This document shows, one piece after another, positions 24,910-33,479 of a stretch of DNA of 64,000 nucleotides (positions are counted from its first letter, which is position 1; each line of letters begins with the position of its first letter). A program made the position numbers and the translations under genes. The notes below the pieces were generated by a model. The model was not told where the DNA came from, ran no database searches, and worked only from the letters and a program-made list of their open reading frames with translations. The DNA lies in the NCBI GenBank assembly GCA_964567745.1, contig CAZMNY010000045.1, forward strand, positions 1-64,000. Reading direction: 5' to 3'. Source of the stretch: CAZMNY01 sp964567745 (GTDB lineage: Bacteria > Planctomycetota > Planctomycetia > Pirellulales > Pirellulaceae).

Positions 24910-26412
24910 TTGGAACACGTGAACGAGCGAGCGACCAGTAACAATCGGCGAAGGTTTTGGGCGTTTCGTTGCGCCGCGGTCTTGCTCGGACTGTCCCCAT
25001 TCTTGCTGGCGGAAGCCGGCATTCGGCTCGCCGGTTGGCGGCCGCCGATAACCTCGGATCCCTTCGTTAGTTTCAGCGGCGTTCAACCGTTGTTCGAGTT
25101 GACGTCGGATGGGCAACACTACGAAATTCCAGATTCGCGACGTGAGTATTTTGAGCCCGATCGATTTCTGGCAAGTAAGCCTGAAAACGAGTTTCGCATC
25201 TTTTGCCTCGGCGGGTCGACTGTCCAAGGACGTCCCTATTCTATCAACACGTCGTTTGCCAAATGGCTTGAGTTGAGTTTGCAAGCTGCGGACTCGTCGC
25301 GAAAGTGGAATATCGTCAATTGCGGAGGCGTTTCCTACGCCAGCTATCGGTTGGCCCCGATTATGGAGGAGTGCCTGAGTTACGAGCCCGATATGTTCAT
25401 CATCTATACGGGGCACAACGAGTTTCTCGAGGATCGGTCGTATCAACAACTAAAGCAACCGACATCGTATGAACTGGTCGCGAGACAGGTCGCCGCTCGC
25501 TCTCGGCTTATTCAGTTCGCGGGAACGCTTGGCAACAATAGATCGAATCCTACCTCGCTCTTGTCCGAGGAAGTCGACGCGTTGCTCGACTATCGAGGCG
25601 GTCTCGAATCGTACCATCGCGAGCCAAAGTGGCAAACGCAGGTTGTACGTCATTTTGGAGTCAACTTGAGACGCATGTTGCAGATCGGCCGCGACGCTGC
25701 AATTCCTGTGGTCGTCGTCAACCCAGTTTCCAATATTCGCGATTGCCCCCCTTTCAAGGTCGAGACATCACCGTCACTCGATTCCGCGGCAGCCAATCGG
25801 TTTAACCAGTTGTTGAACGACGGCCGGTTGGCAATGAAGGAAAATCAGACAGGCGACGCGTTCGAGCTATTCCGCCAGGCGATCGAGTTGGACGACAATC
25901 ACGCCGGCGCCTGGCTCCTTGCAGCTTATTGTCATCTGGCCGAAGGCAAAATCGATCTGGCTCGGGAGGCGTTTATTCGAGCCAAGGATGCGGACGTTTG
26001 CCCATTGCGGATGACCGAAGCGTTGCACGACGAGTTGTTGCGAGCGGTCGAGGAGTCTGAGACCCAATGGGTCGACGCGCGTGCCTACTTCGAGCAGCAA
26101 GCTCACGAGGGGCTCGTCGGCGATCGCGAACTAGTCGATCACGTTCATCCACGGATCGAGGGGCATCAAGCCATCGCTCAGCTGATTTTCGAGAAAATGG
26201 TGGACGACGGCATTCTGCAATCGTCGCATTTGTTCGAGACAGCTCGTGACGAAGCCTATCGAGCGCATTGGGTGGCCAATATCGACGAGGCCTATATGGC
26301 TCGGGGCCAGCAAAAACTCGCGGGACTCCGCCGATGGGCTTCGGGGCGAGCGTTCAAAGTTCGCCAGCCGGAACGAGTAGCTCCATCGTCGACCGCGCCC
26401 AAGAACGACTAG
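24910..26412 (+). CDS. Membrane-anchored SGNH/GDSL-type hydrolase with tetratricopeptide-like insert
   Basis: 500 residues from a TTG at 24910 (GTG at 24919 is an alternative; neither has a strong ribosome site). One hydrophobic segment (about residues 18-38) follows a basic N-terminus. SGNH blocks: F-C-L-G-G-S-T-V-Q-G (Ser nucleophile in GGS), N-C-G-G-V-S-Y, Y-T-G-H-N-E-F, and a C-terminal D-H-V-H-P with the catalytic Asp/His. Between blocks III and V, residues about 300-370 form a TPR-like helical pair. Activity is probably acyl-ester hydrolysis at the envelope. The TAG stop lies inside the terminal repeat of the MITE at 26409, so the original C-terminus may have been cut or rewritten by the insertion. 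Confidence 0.85.
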   Translation: MEHVNERATSNNRRRFWAFRCAAVLLGLSPFLLAEAGIRLAGWRPPITSDPFVSFSGVQPLFELTSDGQHYEIPDSRREYFEPDRFLASKPENEFRIFCLGGSTVQGRPYSINTSFAKWLELSLQAADSSRKWNIVNCGGVSYASYRLAPIMEECLSYEPDMFIIYTGHNEFLEDRSYQQLKQPTSYELVARQVAARSRLIQFAGTLGNNRSNPTSLLSEEVDALLDYRGGLESYHREPKWQTQVVRHFGVNLRRMLQIGRDAAIPVVVVNPVSNIRDCPPFKVETSPSLDSAAANRFNQLLNDGRLAMKENQTGDAFELFRQAIELDDNHAGAWLLAAYCHLAEGKIDLAREAFIRAKDADVCPLRMTEALHDELLRAVEESETQWVDARAYFEQQAHEGLVGDRELVDHVHPRIEGHQAIAQLIFEKMVDDGILQSSHLFETARDEAYRAHWVANIDEAYMARGQQKLAGLRRWASGRAFKVRQPERVAPSSTAPKND

Positions 26413-26517
26413 TGCAGCGTCAACACTAAGAATTAGGATCCCGGTGTTTGTATCGTACGACGCCAAGTCAAGTTACGCCGAAGCCAACCCCCATTTTTAG
26501 AGTTGACCCAACACTAG
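26409..26517 (+). mobile_element. MITE-like element, copy A
   Basis: 109 bp from CTAG to CTAG. It begins CTAGTGCAGCGTCAACAC; the opposite arm ends GTTGACCCAACACTAG, so the terminal inverted repeats are about 16 bp with mismatches. Nearly identical in reverse orientation to copy B at 50794-50902. No coding capacity. Confidence 0.85.
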
Positions 26518-26686
26518 TTGCCAGCCATCAGTGCTTGAAAGCCGGGCCGCGTCATTTGACTTACGACGCACCATTTGCGTTGTTGGGCGGATAACCTTAG
26601 GTTATTCACCAATTCGCGTTCGCGGATTACTCGCGTTTCGGATCACTCGTGTTCGCCAATTGCCGGCACCAAGCTATTGGGACACT

Positions 26687-27223
26687 ATGCACGACTTCTC
26701 AGACGACGGCTTGTTTGAGCGTCCTCCTCAAAAAAAGCAAATGCACCCACTTGTCGCGGCCATGCTCGGTATTGGCGGCGTGGGGCTGTTGATGTGTGGC
26801 GGCTGCTTTGGCACCATCATGTATATCGGGTTCGCCGGTCCGGAAACGTCGGTGTACCAACGAGCTGATGTCCCCGAGTCATATCTACAGATTGCGAGAT
26901 CCGTCGGCGGACTGCAGCCAGATGAAACGATCGAGTTCTTTTACTCCGACGGACTCGTCGACATCAAGGAAGGATTCTATTACGCCAGCGATCGCAAGGT
27001 TGCCATTTACGTACAAGGGAAGAACCCACCGTTGGCTCTGTTCCCGTACCCGCGAATTCGTTCGGCGTTGTTGTCTAGAAATGAATCGTTCGTTAATGAC
27101 AGTGAGATCACGCTCGTATCCGATGTGGACGAGGTGGCTGCCTTTCCAGTCTCGAGTGAGATGGATCTTGATGTCGAATTGCACGACTTCATCCTGAGCC
27201 GCTGTCCGGCTCTCGAAGATTAG
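26687..27223 (+). CDS. Single-pass membrane protein of unknown function
   Basis: 178 residues from the ATG at 26687; the open frame upstream (to 26531) is Arg-rich and unlikely to be coding. A polar N-terminus (D-D-G-L-F-E) and one transmembrane segment (about residues 24-46, Gly-rich with two Cys) are followed by an exported domain of about 125 residues. That domain includes 'E-T-I-E-F-F-Y-S-D-G-L-V-D-I-K-E-G-F-Y' and looks beta-rich. No family recognised. Confidence 0.68.
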   Translation: MHDFSDDGLFERPPQKKQMHPLVAAMLGIGGVGLLMCGGCFGTIMYIGFAGPETSVYQRADVPESYLQIARSVGGLQPDETIEFFYSDGLVDIKEGFYYASDRKVAIYVQGKNPPLALFPYPRIRSALLSRNESFVNDSEITLVSDVDEVAAFPVSSEMDLDVELHDFILSRCPALED

Positions 27224-27286
27224 TGTCGAGCTCGCCGGCGGCAACGGGGCAAATGCCTGAAGTCTGCTTGGCGTCGCAGCGCGATG

Positions 27287-28483
27287 CTATCGTACCATGA
27301 GGAAGTGCTCGAAGAAGCGGTAGATAACCGCGTTGGATTCGTCCGTCGGACCGTGTTTGGGCCGGTTTGTCATGCCGACTCGATGGCGTTTGCCGAGTAC
27401 TCGATTGACGTCAATACTGTGGTTGAGCGGCTCCCAACGGCGCGGCGGGTCTTCCGATCCGCCGGAGACGAGAAAGGGCCGAGGCGCCATCAGCGCGTGC
27501 AGCTCATGCAAGTCTCGTCCGTCCTCGATCAGGCGCGGATAAAGCCCTCGCGCGGGATTCGACTCCGTGATCACTCCACGTTTTCGCCAGGGCCGGGCGT
27601 GGTGCCCCAAATACCAAGGCTCCCAATAATTCACGCTCGGCCGGGAGTCGAACACGATGCCGGGATCGGACCAAGCGGCGCAAGCGAACTTGTCAAACAA
27701 GCACGAAGCAAACATCGCCCATTTGCCGCCGAAAGAATGGCCGACGATTCCTATCCGCTTTGAGTCAACTTCGGGACGTTGAGCCAGAACGTACCAGGCA
27801 TTTGCGGCGGCGTATCCCAGCATCGAAAGCGGCTGAACGTCGACCTTGTCCAGCGACGGCTCATAGATCGCGTAGGTCTTGGCTTGAGTTGCTTCGGTTG
27901 TGCCGATCGAAAGCGTTACCAAGCCGCGCCGCGTCAATTGAATCGCAAAGTCCCGATTGGCGTTGCCTCGACCAATCGCGGTCTCAGGTTCGTAGTACAC
28001 CGTGATCACCGCGGCGTGCCGTTTGCCGTCCGTGGCGGAAATTGGAATGAGCAAGTAGCCGGTCGTCTTTTCGTTCGCTGTCCAAAGAAACCGAATCCGC
28101 AACTCCTCGTATCCGTCTCGCTTTGTCGTCGAGAGGATTTCAACTTTGGGTTCTTTGATCAGAGGCGGCCATTGCCCCAGCAGTTCGTCCCATTCGATTC
28201 GGATCTCTTCGCGGCGCTTGGCCCACTCTTGCGAAGTAGCAGCGGATTTGCCGTCAGCAAATCGCAGAGGCGAGCGATATTTGCCGCGATTCTCGCTCCA
28301 CTCGGCTGGAGCGCTAAAATAGGGTGCCAACTCGTCTGGCAACGGACGGCTATCGCTCCGCTCGCTCGGCGGCTCCGCCATCGCGGCAGCAGCCAGCCAA
28401 ACGGCGCATATTCCAATGAGCGACGAGGAAAAAGACCTTGCGAATGTCTTGGCGAGTGATGCTTGGCGAGGCGGTCGGTTCAT
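27287..28483 (-). CDS. Secreted alpha/beta hydrolase (acetyl-xylan-esterase/dienelactone-hydrolase-like)
   Basis: 398 residues from the ATG at 28483, the start that gives a clean signal peptide (about residues 1-36). The open frame continues to 28570 but adds a non-signal-like stretch. Nucleophile elbow: G-I-V-G-H-S-F-G-G-K-W. The acid and His are probably in 'L-V-S-G-G-S-E-D' and the C-terminal 'P-K-H-G-P-T-D', respectively. Such planctomycete enzymes often act on acetylated sugars, but the substrate here is not determinable. Monocistronic. Confidence 0.82.
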   Translation of the reverse strand: MNRPPRQASLAKTFARSFSSSLIGICAVWLAAAAMAEPPSERSDSRPLPDELAPYFSAPAEWSENRGKYRSPLRFADGKSAATSQEWAKRREEIRIEWDELLGQWPPLIKEPKVEILSTTKRDGYEELRIRFLWTANEKTTGYLLIPISATDGKRHAAVITVYYEPETAIGRGNANRDFAIQLTRRGLVTLSIGTTEATQAKTYAIYEPSLDKVDVQPLSMLGYAAANAWYVLAQRPEVDSKRIGIVGHSFGGKWAMFASCLFDKFACAAWSDPGIVFDSRPSVNYWEPWYLGHHARPWRKRGVITESNPARGLYPRLIEDGRDLHELHALMAPRPFLVSGGSEDPPRRWEPLNHSIDVNRVLGKRHRVGMTNRPKHGPTDESNAVIYRFFEHFLMVR

Positions 28484-28827
28484 GAGTGGTGAGTCGCATC
28501 GAAGGTGGGATTTGCGAAGGGGGGCTTGAAGGTGCACTAACATTGAACTCTTCACGGAACGGGAAAACAATAGAGCATTCGTTTAACCCGTTGCCGCCGG
28601 CGAGGCTACTTCCTCCATCCGACATCTGTTCGCCTCCCTTCGGCACACGAATTAACCGAACAGTCCGCCTTCGATTCCGGATTTCCCGGGATGGGCGCGT
28701 GAGCTCTCCCGAAATTGACGGGCTCGTCGGCGTCGTGCGAAACGGATACGATGAAGGTCGTGGCAAAGAACAACATCGAAGGTTGTAGCCGCCAGTTTTT
28801 CGCCCGCTTCTTTAAGGTTTTAGCCCG
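28484..28827. other. Divergent intergenic region
   Basis: Promoter region between the hydrolase gene and rimO. Nothing else recognised. Confidence 0.4.
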
Positions 28828-30213
28828 TTGAGTTCCAATTATCGACTGCAGTCGCCGGCGGAGAAGCCGAAGGGCGACTATGCTTTTGTGAGTCTCGGTT
28901 GCCCTAAAAATACGGTCGATAGCGAGCGGATGCTCGGGCTGTTGCAGCTGGATGGGTATCGCTTGGTGCAGGATCCCGCGACTGCCGATTTCGTCATTGT
29001 GAACACCTGCGGCTTTATCGAACAAGCTCGCACCGAGTCGTTTGGGGCAATCGACGAGATGCTCGAGCTCAAGCAGGGCGACGGGCCATTGCGTGGCGTG
29101 ATCGTTTCCGGTTGCCTGGCCGAACGGCAGAAAGAGCAGCTTCTGTCCGACCGCCCCGAAATCGACTCGCTCGTCGGCGTGTTCGGACGCGAGGAAATTA
29201 CTCAGGTGGCGGATCGGCTGCTCGGCGATCTCCACGAACAGCGAACCATCTTTCAGCCCGCGCCCGTCAACACGCTGCCCGACACCGAACGATTTCGCAT
29301 CACGCCAGGGCATTTTGCTTACATGAAGATTTCTGAAGGCTGCGATCGGCTTTGCACGTTTTGCGCGATTCCCAAAATGAGGGGAAAGCACTATTCGAAA
29401 CCGGCCGACGAAGTGATCCGCGAGGCGACTCAGCTTGCCGAAGACGGCGTGCGCGAACTGATCATCGTGGCTCAGGACACGACCTACTACGGTGTCGATA
29501 CGCATGGCGAGACGCAGCTCGCCAGTCTGCTTGAATCGCTCAACAACGTGTCGGGCATCGACTGGATTCGGCTGATGTACTTCTATCCGATGTACGTGAC
29601 CGACGAACTGCTGCGAACGATCGCCGATTGCGACAAAATCATTCCCTACGTCGACATCCCTTTGCAGCACATCAATGACGACATGCTGCGGCGAATGTCG
29701 CGCCGCGTGACTCGCGATGAGACTCTCTCACTGCTTGACCGCATGCGAACCGCCATTCCCGATCTGACTCTGAGAACGACATTCATCACCGGCTTCCCCG
29801 GCGAAACGGAAGCCCATGTGGACGAGCTGGCTGAGTTCATTCAGACACAACGTTTTCAGAGGGTTGGCGTCTTTAGCTATTCACTCGAGCCCGATACGCC
29901 CGCCGCGTTGTTGGATGGACATATTGAGGAGAGTGAAAAAGAAGCCCGACGCGATCGGCTCATGGAGATTCAACAAGGGATCGCTTTTGAACTGACTCAA
30001 GCGAGAATCGGCAAGCCGCTCGAAGTCATACTGGACGCGGAAGTTCAGGGTGAGCAGAATGTCTGGGTGGGTCGCTCGAAGTCCGATGCGCCCGATGTCG
30101 ATAGCCTGGTCTTCGTCACGGGCGGCGACGCACCGCTCTCTGCAGGAGACATCGTAAGGTGTGAGGCGGTTACAGCGCAGGGCTACGATTTGATCGCTGT
30201 ACCAATCGAGTAA
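28828..30213 (+). CDS. rimO: Ribosomal protein S12 methylthiotransferase RimO
   Basis: 461 residues from a TTG at 28828 with TAAGG upstream. MTTase N-terminal domain: 'F-V-S-L-G-C-P-K-N-T-V-D-S-E' and 'N-T-C-G-F-I' with the 4Fe-4S cysteines. The radical-SAM cluster is C-D-R-L-C-T-F-C, followed by 'I-P-x-M-R-G-K-H-Y-S-K-P', as in RimO. A C-terminal TRAM-like domain ends the protein. It adds a methylthio group to a conserved aspartate of ribosomal protein S12 (uS12). The length is normal for the family. It is followed 24 bp later by pgsA on the same strand. Confidence 0.95.
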   Translation: MSSNYRLQSPAEKPKGDYAFVSLGCPKNTVDSERMLGLLQLDGYRLVQDPATADFVIVNTCGFIEQARTESFGAIDEMLELKQGDGPLRGVIVSGCLAERQKEQLLSDRPEIDSLVGVFGREEITQVADRLLGDLHEQRTIFQPAPVNTLPDTERFRITPGHFAYMKISEGCDRLCTFCAIPKMRGKHYSKPADEVIREATQLAEDGVRELIIVAQDTTYYGVDTHGETQLASLLESLNNVSGIDWIRLMYFYPMYVTDELLRTIADCDKIIPYVDIPLQHINDDMLRRMSRRVTRDETLSLLDRMRTAIPDLTLRTTFITGFPGETEAHVDELAEFIQTQRFQRVGVFSYSLEPDTPAALLDGHIEESEKEARRDRLMEIQQGIAFELTQARIGKPLEVILDAEVQGEQNVWVGRSKSDAPDVDSLVFVTGGDAPLSAGDIVRCEAVTAQGYDLIAVPIE

Positions 30214-30237
30214 CCCAAGACGACATCGAAGCAAGCA

Positions 30238-30870
30238 ATGAGCGAAGCAAAAACCGAAGCAAAAACCGAAGTGAAGACCGAAGCGAAGACCGAAGCGAAG
30301 ACCGAGGCGAGCAATGTTATCGTCAACGTGCCTAACGCGATAACCGCGGTCCGGTTGGTGCTGGCGATCGCTCTGTTTGTGCTCCAGTCATTTCACCTGT
30401 ATTTGCCGGCGCTCATTATGTTTATCCTCGCGGCCGGCACTGACTGGATGGACGGGTACTGGGCGCGAAAATACGGACAGGTCACCAAGCTCGGTCGCGT
30501 GTTCGACCCCTTTGTCGACAAAGTCCTGATTTGCGGCGTCTTTATTTTTCTCGGCGCCGACTACCCGAACTCGGGAGTTCACGCCGGAGTCGCGGTGATC
30601 ATTTTCGCGCGCGAGATGCTGGTCACCGTGCTGCGCAGCATGATAGAGCAGGGTGGAGGCGACTTTTCGGCGAGCCGCGCGGGAAAATGGAAAATGGTAT
30701 TCCAATGCGCTGCCGTGGTGATGAGTTTGATTGCCTTGTGCGGGTACGACTTGCCCGATTGGTACGGCACGGCATTGACTGGCGTTGTTTGGTTTGCAGT
30801 CGGTTCCACTATCTATTCTGGAATTGGATACATCAACGCAGCCGCCAAGTTCTTTAAGGACCGCCCGTGA
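30238..30870 (+). CDS. pgsA: CDP-diacylglycerol-glycerol-3-phosphate 3-phosphatidyltransferase
   Basis: 210 residues. The CDP-alcohol phosphatidyltransferase motif D-G-x2-A-R-x8-G-x3-D-x3-D is complete in 'M-D-G-Y-W-A-R-K-Y-G' continuing to 'G-R-V-F-D-P-F-V-D-K'. Several transmembrane segments surround it. It makes phosphatidylglycerol phosphate in the inner membrane. The N-terminus before 'P-N-A-I-T-A-V-R-L' carries an unusual K-T-E-A repeat (residues about 3-22), from a repeated GAAGC(A/G)AA(A/G)ACC DNA unit. The stop overlaps the next gene's GTG. Confidence 0.92.
   Translation: MSEAKTEAKTEVKTEAKTEAKTEASNVIVNVPNAITAVRLVLAIALFVLQSFHLYLPALIMFILAAGTDWMDGYWARKYGQVTKLGRVFDPFVDKVLICGVFIFLGADYPNSGVHAGVAVIIFAREMLVTVLRSMIEQGGGDFSASRAGKWKMVFQCAAVVMSLIALCGYDLPDWYGTALTGVVWFAVGSTIYSGIGYINAAAKFFKDRP
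30241..30305 (+). repeat. Short tandem repeat, GAAGCGAAGACC type
   Basis: Five or so 12-bp units encode K-T-E-A / K-T-E-V at the PgsA N-terminus. Length variation between strains would be expected. Confidence 0.8.
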
Positions 30871-31895
30871 GTCAGCAACTGCTCGCCCAGCAAGCCAGTT
30901 CTATTCTGTCCACGGGCGTTGGTCTTTATCTTGTCGTCTTGCCCTTGGCGAGCTTGGCCGCTTGGCTTTATGTCGTCCAGCGGCTTTTCACGGGCGGCGA
31001 TCTCTTGCCGCTCGCCAAGCGAAGACCGGCACCCTGGGGCCTGCTCGAAGTCGGGCTGGTGATTTGCGGTTGGTTTCTTTCTCTAGTCCTTGGGCTGGTG
31101 GTCGCAGCCTGGCTCGGCGGGTTTTCCATTAACGGCGTCCGGCTTGCCGAGCTAACCAGTTCGCAAGGCGCCCTCTTGATCGCCGTTCCCGCGTTCTTCC
31201 ATTGGGGCGCCGTCTTGGCGATGGGCTATGCACTCAAACGTTTCGCCAGTTGGGACGACTTGGGCCTGGCCGATACGGAAATGCTCAGCGATATCGGTTT
31301 GGGTTGTTTCGCTTTCTTGCTTATTGTCCCGCCCGTTCTCATCCTTCAAAACATCTTGGTGGCGGCGTTCCCAGCTGAAGCGGAGCATCCGTTTATTGAG
31401 GTGTTGCGTTCCAAGTCCGAACCGCCGCTGATCCTGGCCATCTGTTTCGCTGCGGTGGCGACGGCGCCGTTTCTCGAGGAGTTCATTTATCGCGTGGTCG
31501 TTCAGGGATGGCTGGAGCGAGTGTTTTGCGGGTCTTTCGGCCACGAGCCGAGTGAGCAAACGCCCAACGTTGGCGAATCGATCGACTACGCGGATACAGA
31601 GCCAACATCGAGCGAGATCGATTCCGACGAGCCCGAAAAGCCAAGCAAGCACTCATTGGCGCCGCTATCCACGGCGGCGATTTTGATCTCATCTCTGCTG
31701 TTTGCCGGCGCGCATTTCGGCCACGGAACGGCGCCGGTTTCGCTTTTCTTTTTGGCCCTGGGGCTCGGCTACCTATACCAACGGACCCATCGAGTCACGC
31801 CGTGTATCGTCGTTCATTTCCTGCTGAACGCCCAGACGATGGCGCTTCTCTTGGTCCAGGTCTACTCGGGTGAATCGCCCGCCACGCCACAGTAG
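30867..31895 (+). CDS. CPBP (CAAX-type) intramembrane metalloprotease
   Basis: 342 residues, GTG start overlapping the pgsA stop by 4 bp (GTGA). About eight hydrophobic segments. The CPBP signature is present: E-E-F-I-Y-R (motif 1, Glu-Glu and Arg), then 'H-F-G-H' and the C-terminal 'V-H-F-L-L-N' histidine/asparagine. Residues about 225-260 form a polar acidic loop. These proteases process membrane or prenylated substrates or provide bacteriocin immunity; the role here is unknown. Co-transcribed with pgsA. Confidence 0.9.
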   Translation: MSQQLLAQQASSILSTGVGLYLVVLPLASLAAWLYVVQRLFTGGDLLPLAKRRPAPWGLLEVGLVICGWFLSLVLGLVVAAWLGGFSINGVRLAELTSSQGALLIAVPAFFHWGAVLAMGYALKRFASWDDLGLADTEMLSDIGLGCFAFLLIVPPVLILQNILVAAFPAEAEHPFIEVLRSKSEPPLILAICFAAVATAPFLEEFIYRVVVQGWLERVFCGSFGHEPSEQTPNVGESIDYADTEPTSSEIDSDEPEKPSKHSLAPLSTAAILISSLLFAGAHFGHGTAPVSLFFLALGLGYLYQRTHRVTPCIVVHFLLNAQTMALLLVQVYSGESPATPQ

Positions 31896-32010
31896 CGACT
31901 GCTTCCGCCGAATTGTCTGACCCGTATAATGAGCTGTCGCAAAGCACGCGAATTCCCCAGCAGGCCGCGGACGATCGACGGATGCGAAGGGACGACTTAG
32001 GAGAAAGTAA

Positions 32011-33093
32011 ATGACGACTGGTTTTGGGATTATCGGCTGCGGCATGATTGCCAATTTTCACGCCAAAGCGATTGGCGACATCGATTCAGCTCGAGTCGCC
32101 GCTTGTTTCGACATGGTTCCCGAGCGGGCCGAGCAGTTCGCCAAAGAGAATGACTGTGCGAGCTACGGCGATCTCGACGCCATGTTGGCGGACGACAACG
32201 TCGATGTCGTGACAATCTGCTCGCCCAGCGGCGCCCACATGGAACCAGCCGTCGCAGCCGCCAAAGCCGGTAAACATGTGATCGTCGAGAAGCCACTCGA
32301 GATCACGCTCGAGCGATGCGACGCAATCATTGACGCCTGCCAGGAAGCCGGTGTGAAGCTCGCCGTCATCTTCCCTTCGCGATTCCATGAATCGTCGCGT
32401 CTGCTGAAGGGCGCCATCGATTCCGGCCGCTTTGGCCGACTCACCATGGGCGACGCCTACGTCAAGTGGTTCCGAACGCAGGAATACTACGACAGTGGAG
32501 CTTGGCGAGGAACCTGGAAGTTGGATGGCGGCGGAGCGTTGATGAACCAAGCCATTCACAGCATCGATCTGCTCGCATGGCTGATGGGGCCCGTCGCCGA
32601 AATCTCCGCCCAGTCAAGCACTCTGACTCACGAGCGAATTGAGGTGGAGGACGTCGCCGTCGCCGCACTGAAATTCGAGAGCGGCGCATTGGGAGTGATC
32701 GAAGCGACAACGTCCGCCTTCCCGGGCTGGCTGAAGAAAATCGAGATTCATGGCTCCGCAGGTTCGGCCGCCCTGGAGGAAGAAAGCATCGTGCAGTGGA
32801 GCTTTGCGGACGAGTCGAGCGAAGACGCGGAATTGCTGCAGAAGATGAAGGACAACACCGATACCGGAGGAGGAGCCGCTGACCCCTCAGCGATCGGCCA
32901 CCACGGACACGCCATGTTGTTCGAGGATGCTCTCAACGCGATCGCCAGCGGAGGCGAACCCGCGGTGGACGGCGAGCAGGCGCGACGCTCGGTCGAGATC
33001 ATTTTGGCCATTTATCAAGCTGCGGAAGAAGGCAAAACCGTGAAGCTTCCTTTGGCTGCGGATCCGAAACTGCGAGCTCGAGGCGAAGCGTAG
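32011..33093 (+). CDS. Gfo/Idh/MocA-family NAD(P)-dependent oxidoreductase
   Basis: 360 residues, ATG at 32011 with AGGAG upstream. The N-terminal Rossmann motif G-I-I-G-C-G-M-I-A-N and 'V-T-I-C-S-P-S-G-A-H' are followed by the family's E-K-P-L-E (Lys catalytic region). 'G-G-G-A-L-M-N-Q-A-I-H-S-I-D-L' carries the C-terminal His. It probably oxidises or reduces a sugar or inositol derivative. Usual length. Next to it on the same strand, 62 bp away, is the Rieske gene. Confidence 0.93.
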   Translation: MTTGFGIIGCGMIANFHAKAIGDIDSARVAACFDMVPERAEQFAKENDCASYGDLDAMLADDNVDVVTICSPSGAHMEPAVAAAKAGKHVIVEKPLEITLERCDAIIDACQEAGVKLAVIFPSRFHESSRLLKGAIDSGRFGRLTMGDAYVKWFRTQEYYDSGAWRGTWKLDGGGALMNQAIHSIDLLAWLMGPVAEISAQSSTLTHERIEVEDVAVAALKFESGALGVIEATTSAFPGWLKKIEIHGSAGSAALEEESIVQWSFADESSEDAELLQKMKDNTDTGGGAADPSAIGHHGHAMLFEDALNAIASGGEPAVDGEQARRSVEIILAIYQAAEEGKTVKLPLAADPKLRARGEA

Positions 33094-33155
33094 TCGATTC
33101 GCGACGACACTGTTCGACGAAAAACTCTGGTACTCCAATCAGTGGAACCGACGCC

Positions 33156-33479
33156 ATGGCCCAATGGATTCGCGTCGCAGCGCTCGCAGACTGCCCGGCA
33201 GGGGCTGCTCTTGAAACCGTCGTCGAAGACCGCATCGTCGCGATCTTCAATGTCGATGGCGAGTTGTTTGCGCTCGACGGAATTTGTCCGCACCAAGGCG
33301 GCCCGCTCGGTTGTGGCGCGTTACAGGACAAGATTATCACTTGTCCTTGGCACGGCTGGCAGTTCAACGTGGCAACCGGCGACCACCAGGCCGCGACCAC
33401 ACTAAAACATCCTCGTTATCCCGTCATTGTGCAGGACGGCGATGTCATGGTTGATCTTGATTCAGCGGGAACCGCATGA
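33156..33479 (+). CDS. Rieske [2Fe-2S] ferredoxin-type protein
   Basis: 107 residues. Cluster motifs C-P-H-Q-G-G-P-L (C-x-H) and C-P-W-H-G-W (C-x2-H), spaced as in NirD-/BphF-type small Rieske proteins. Cytoplasmic electron carrier or regulator. The stop overlaps the next gene's start (ATGA at 33476-33479), so expression is coupled to the GNAT protein. Confidence 0.92.
   Translation: MAQWIRVAALADCPAGAALETVVEDRIVAIFNVDGELFALDGICPHQGGPLGCGALQDKIITCPWHGWQFNVATGDHQAATTLKHPRYPVIVQDGDVMVDLDSAGTA

Noticed and set aside
28606..29670. A 354-codon minus-strand frame
   Set aside because: Opposite rimO; no domain pattern.
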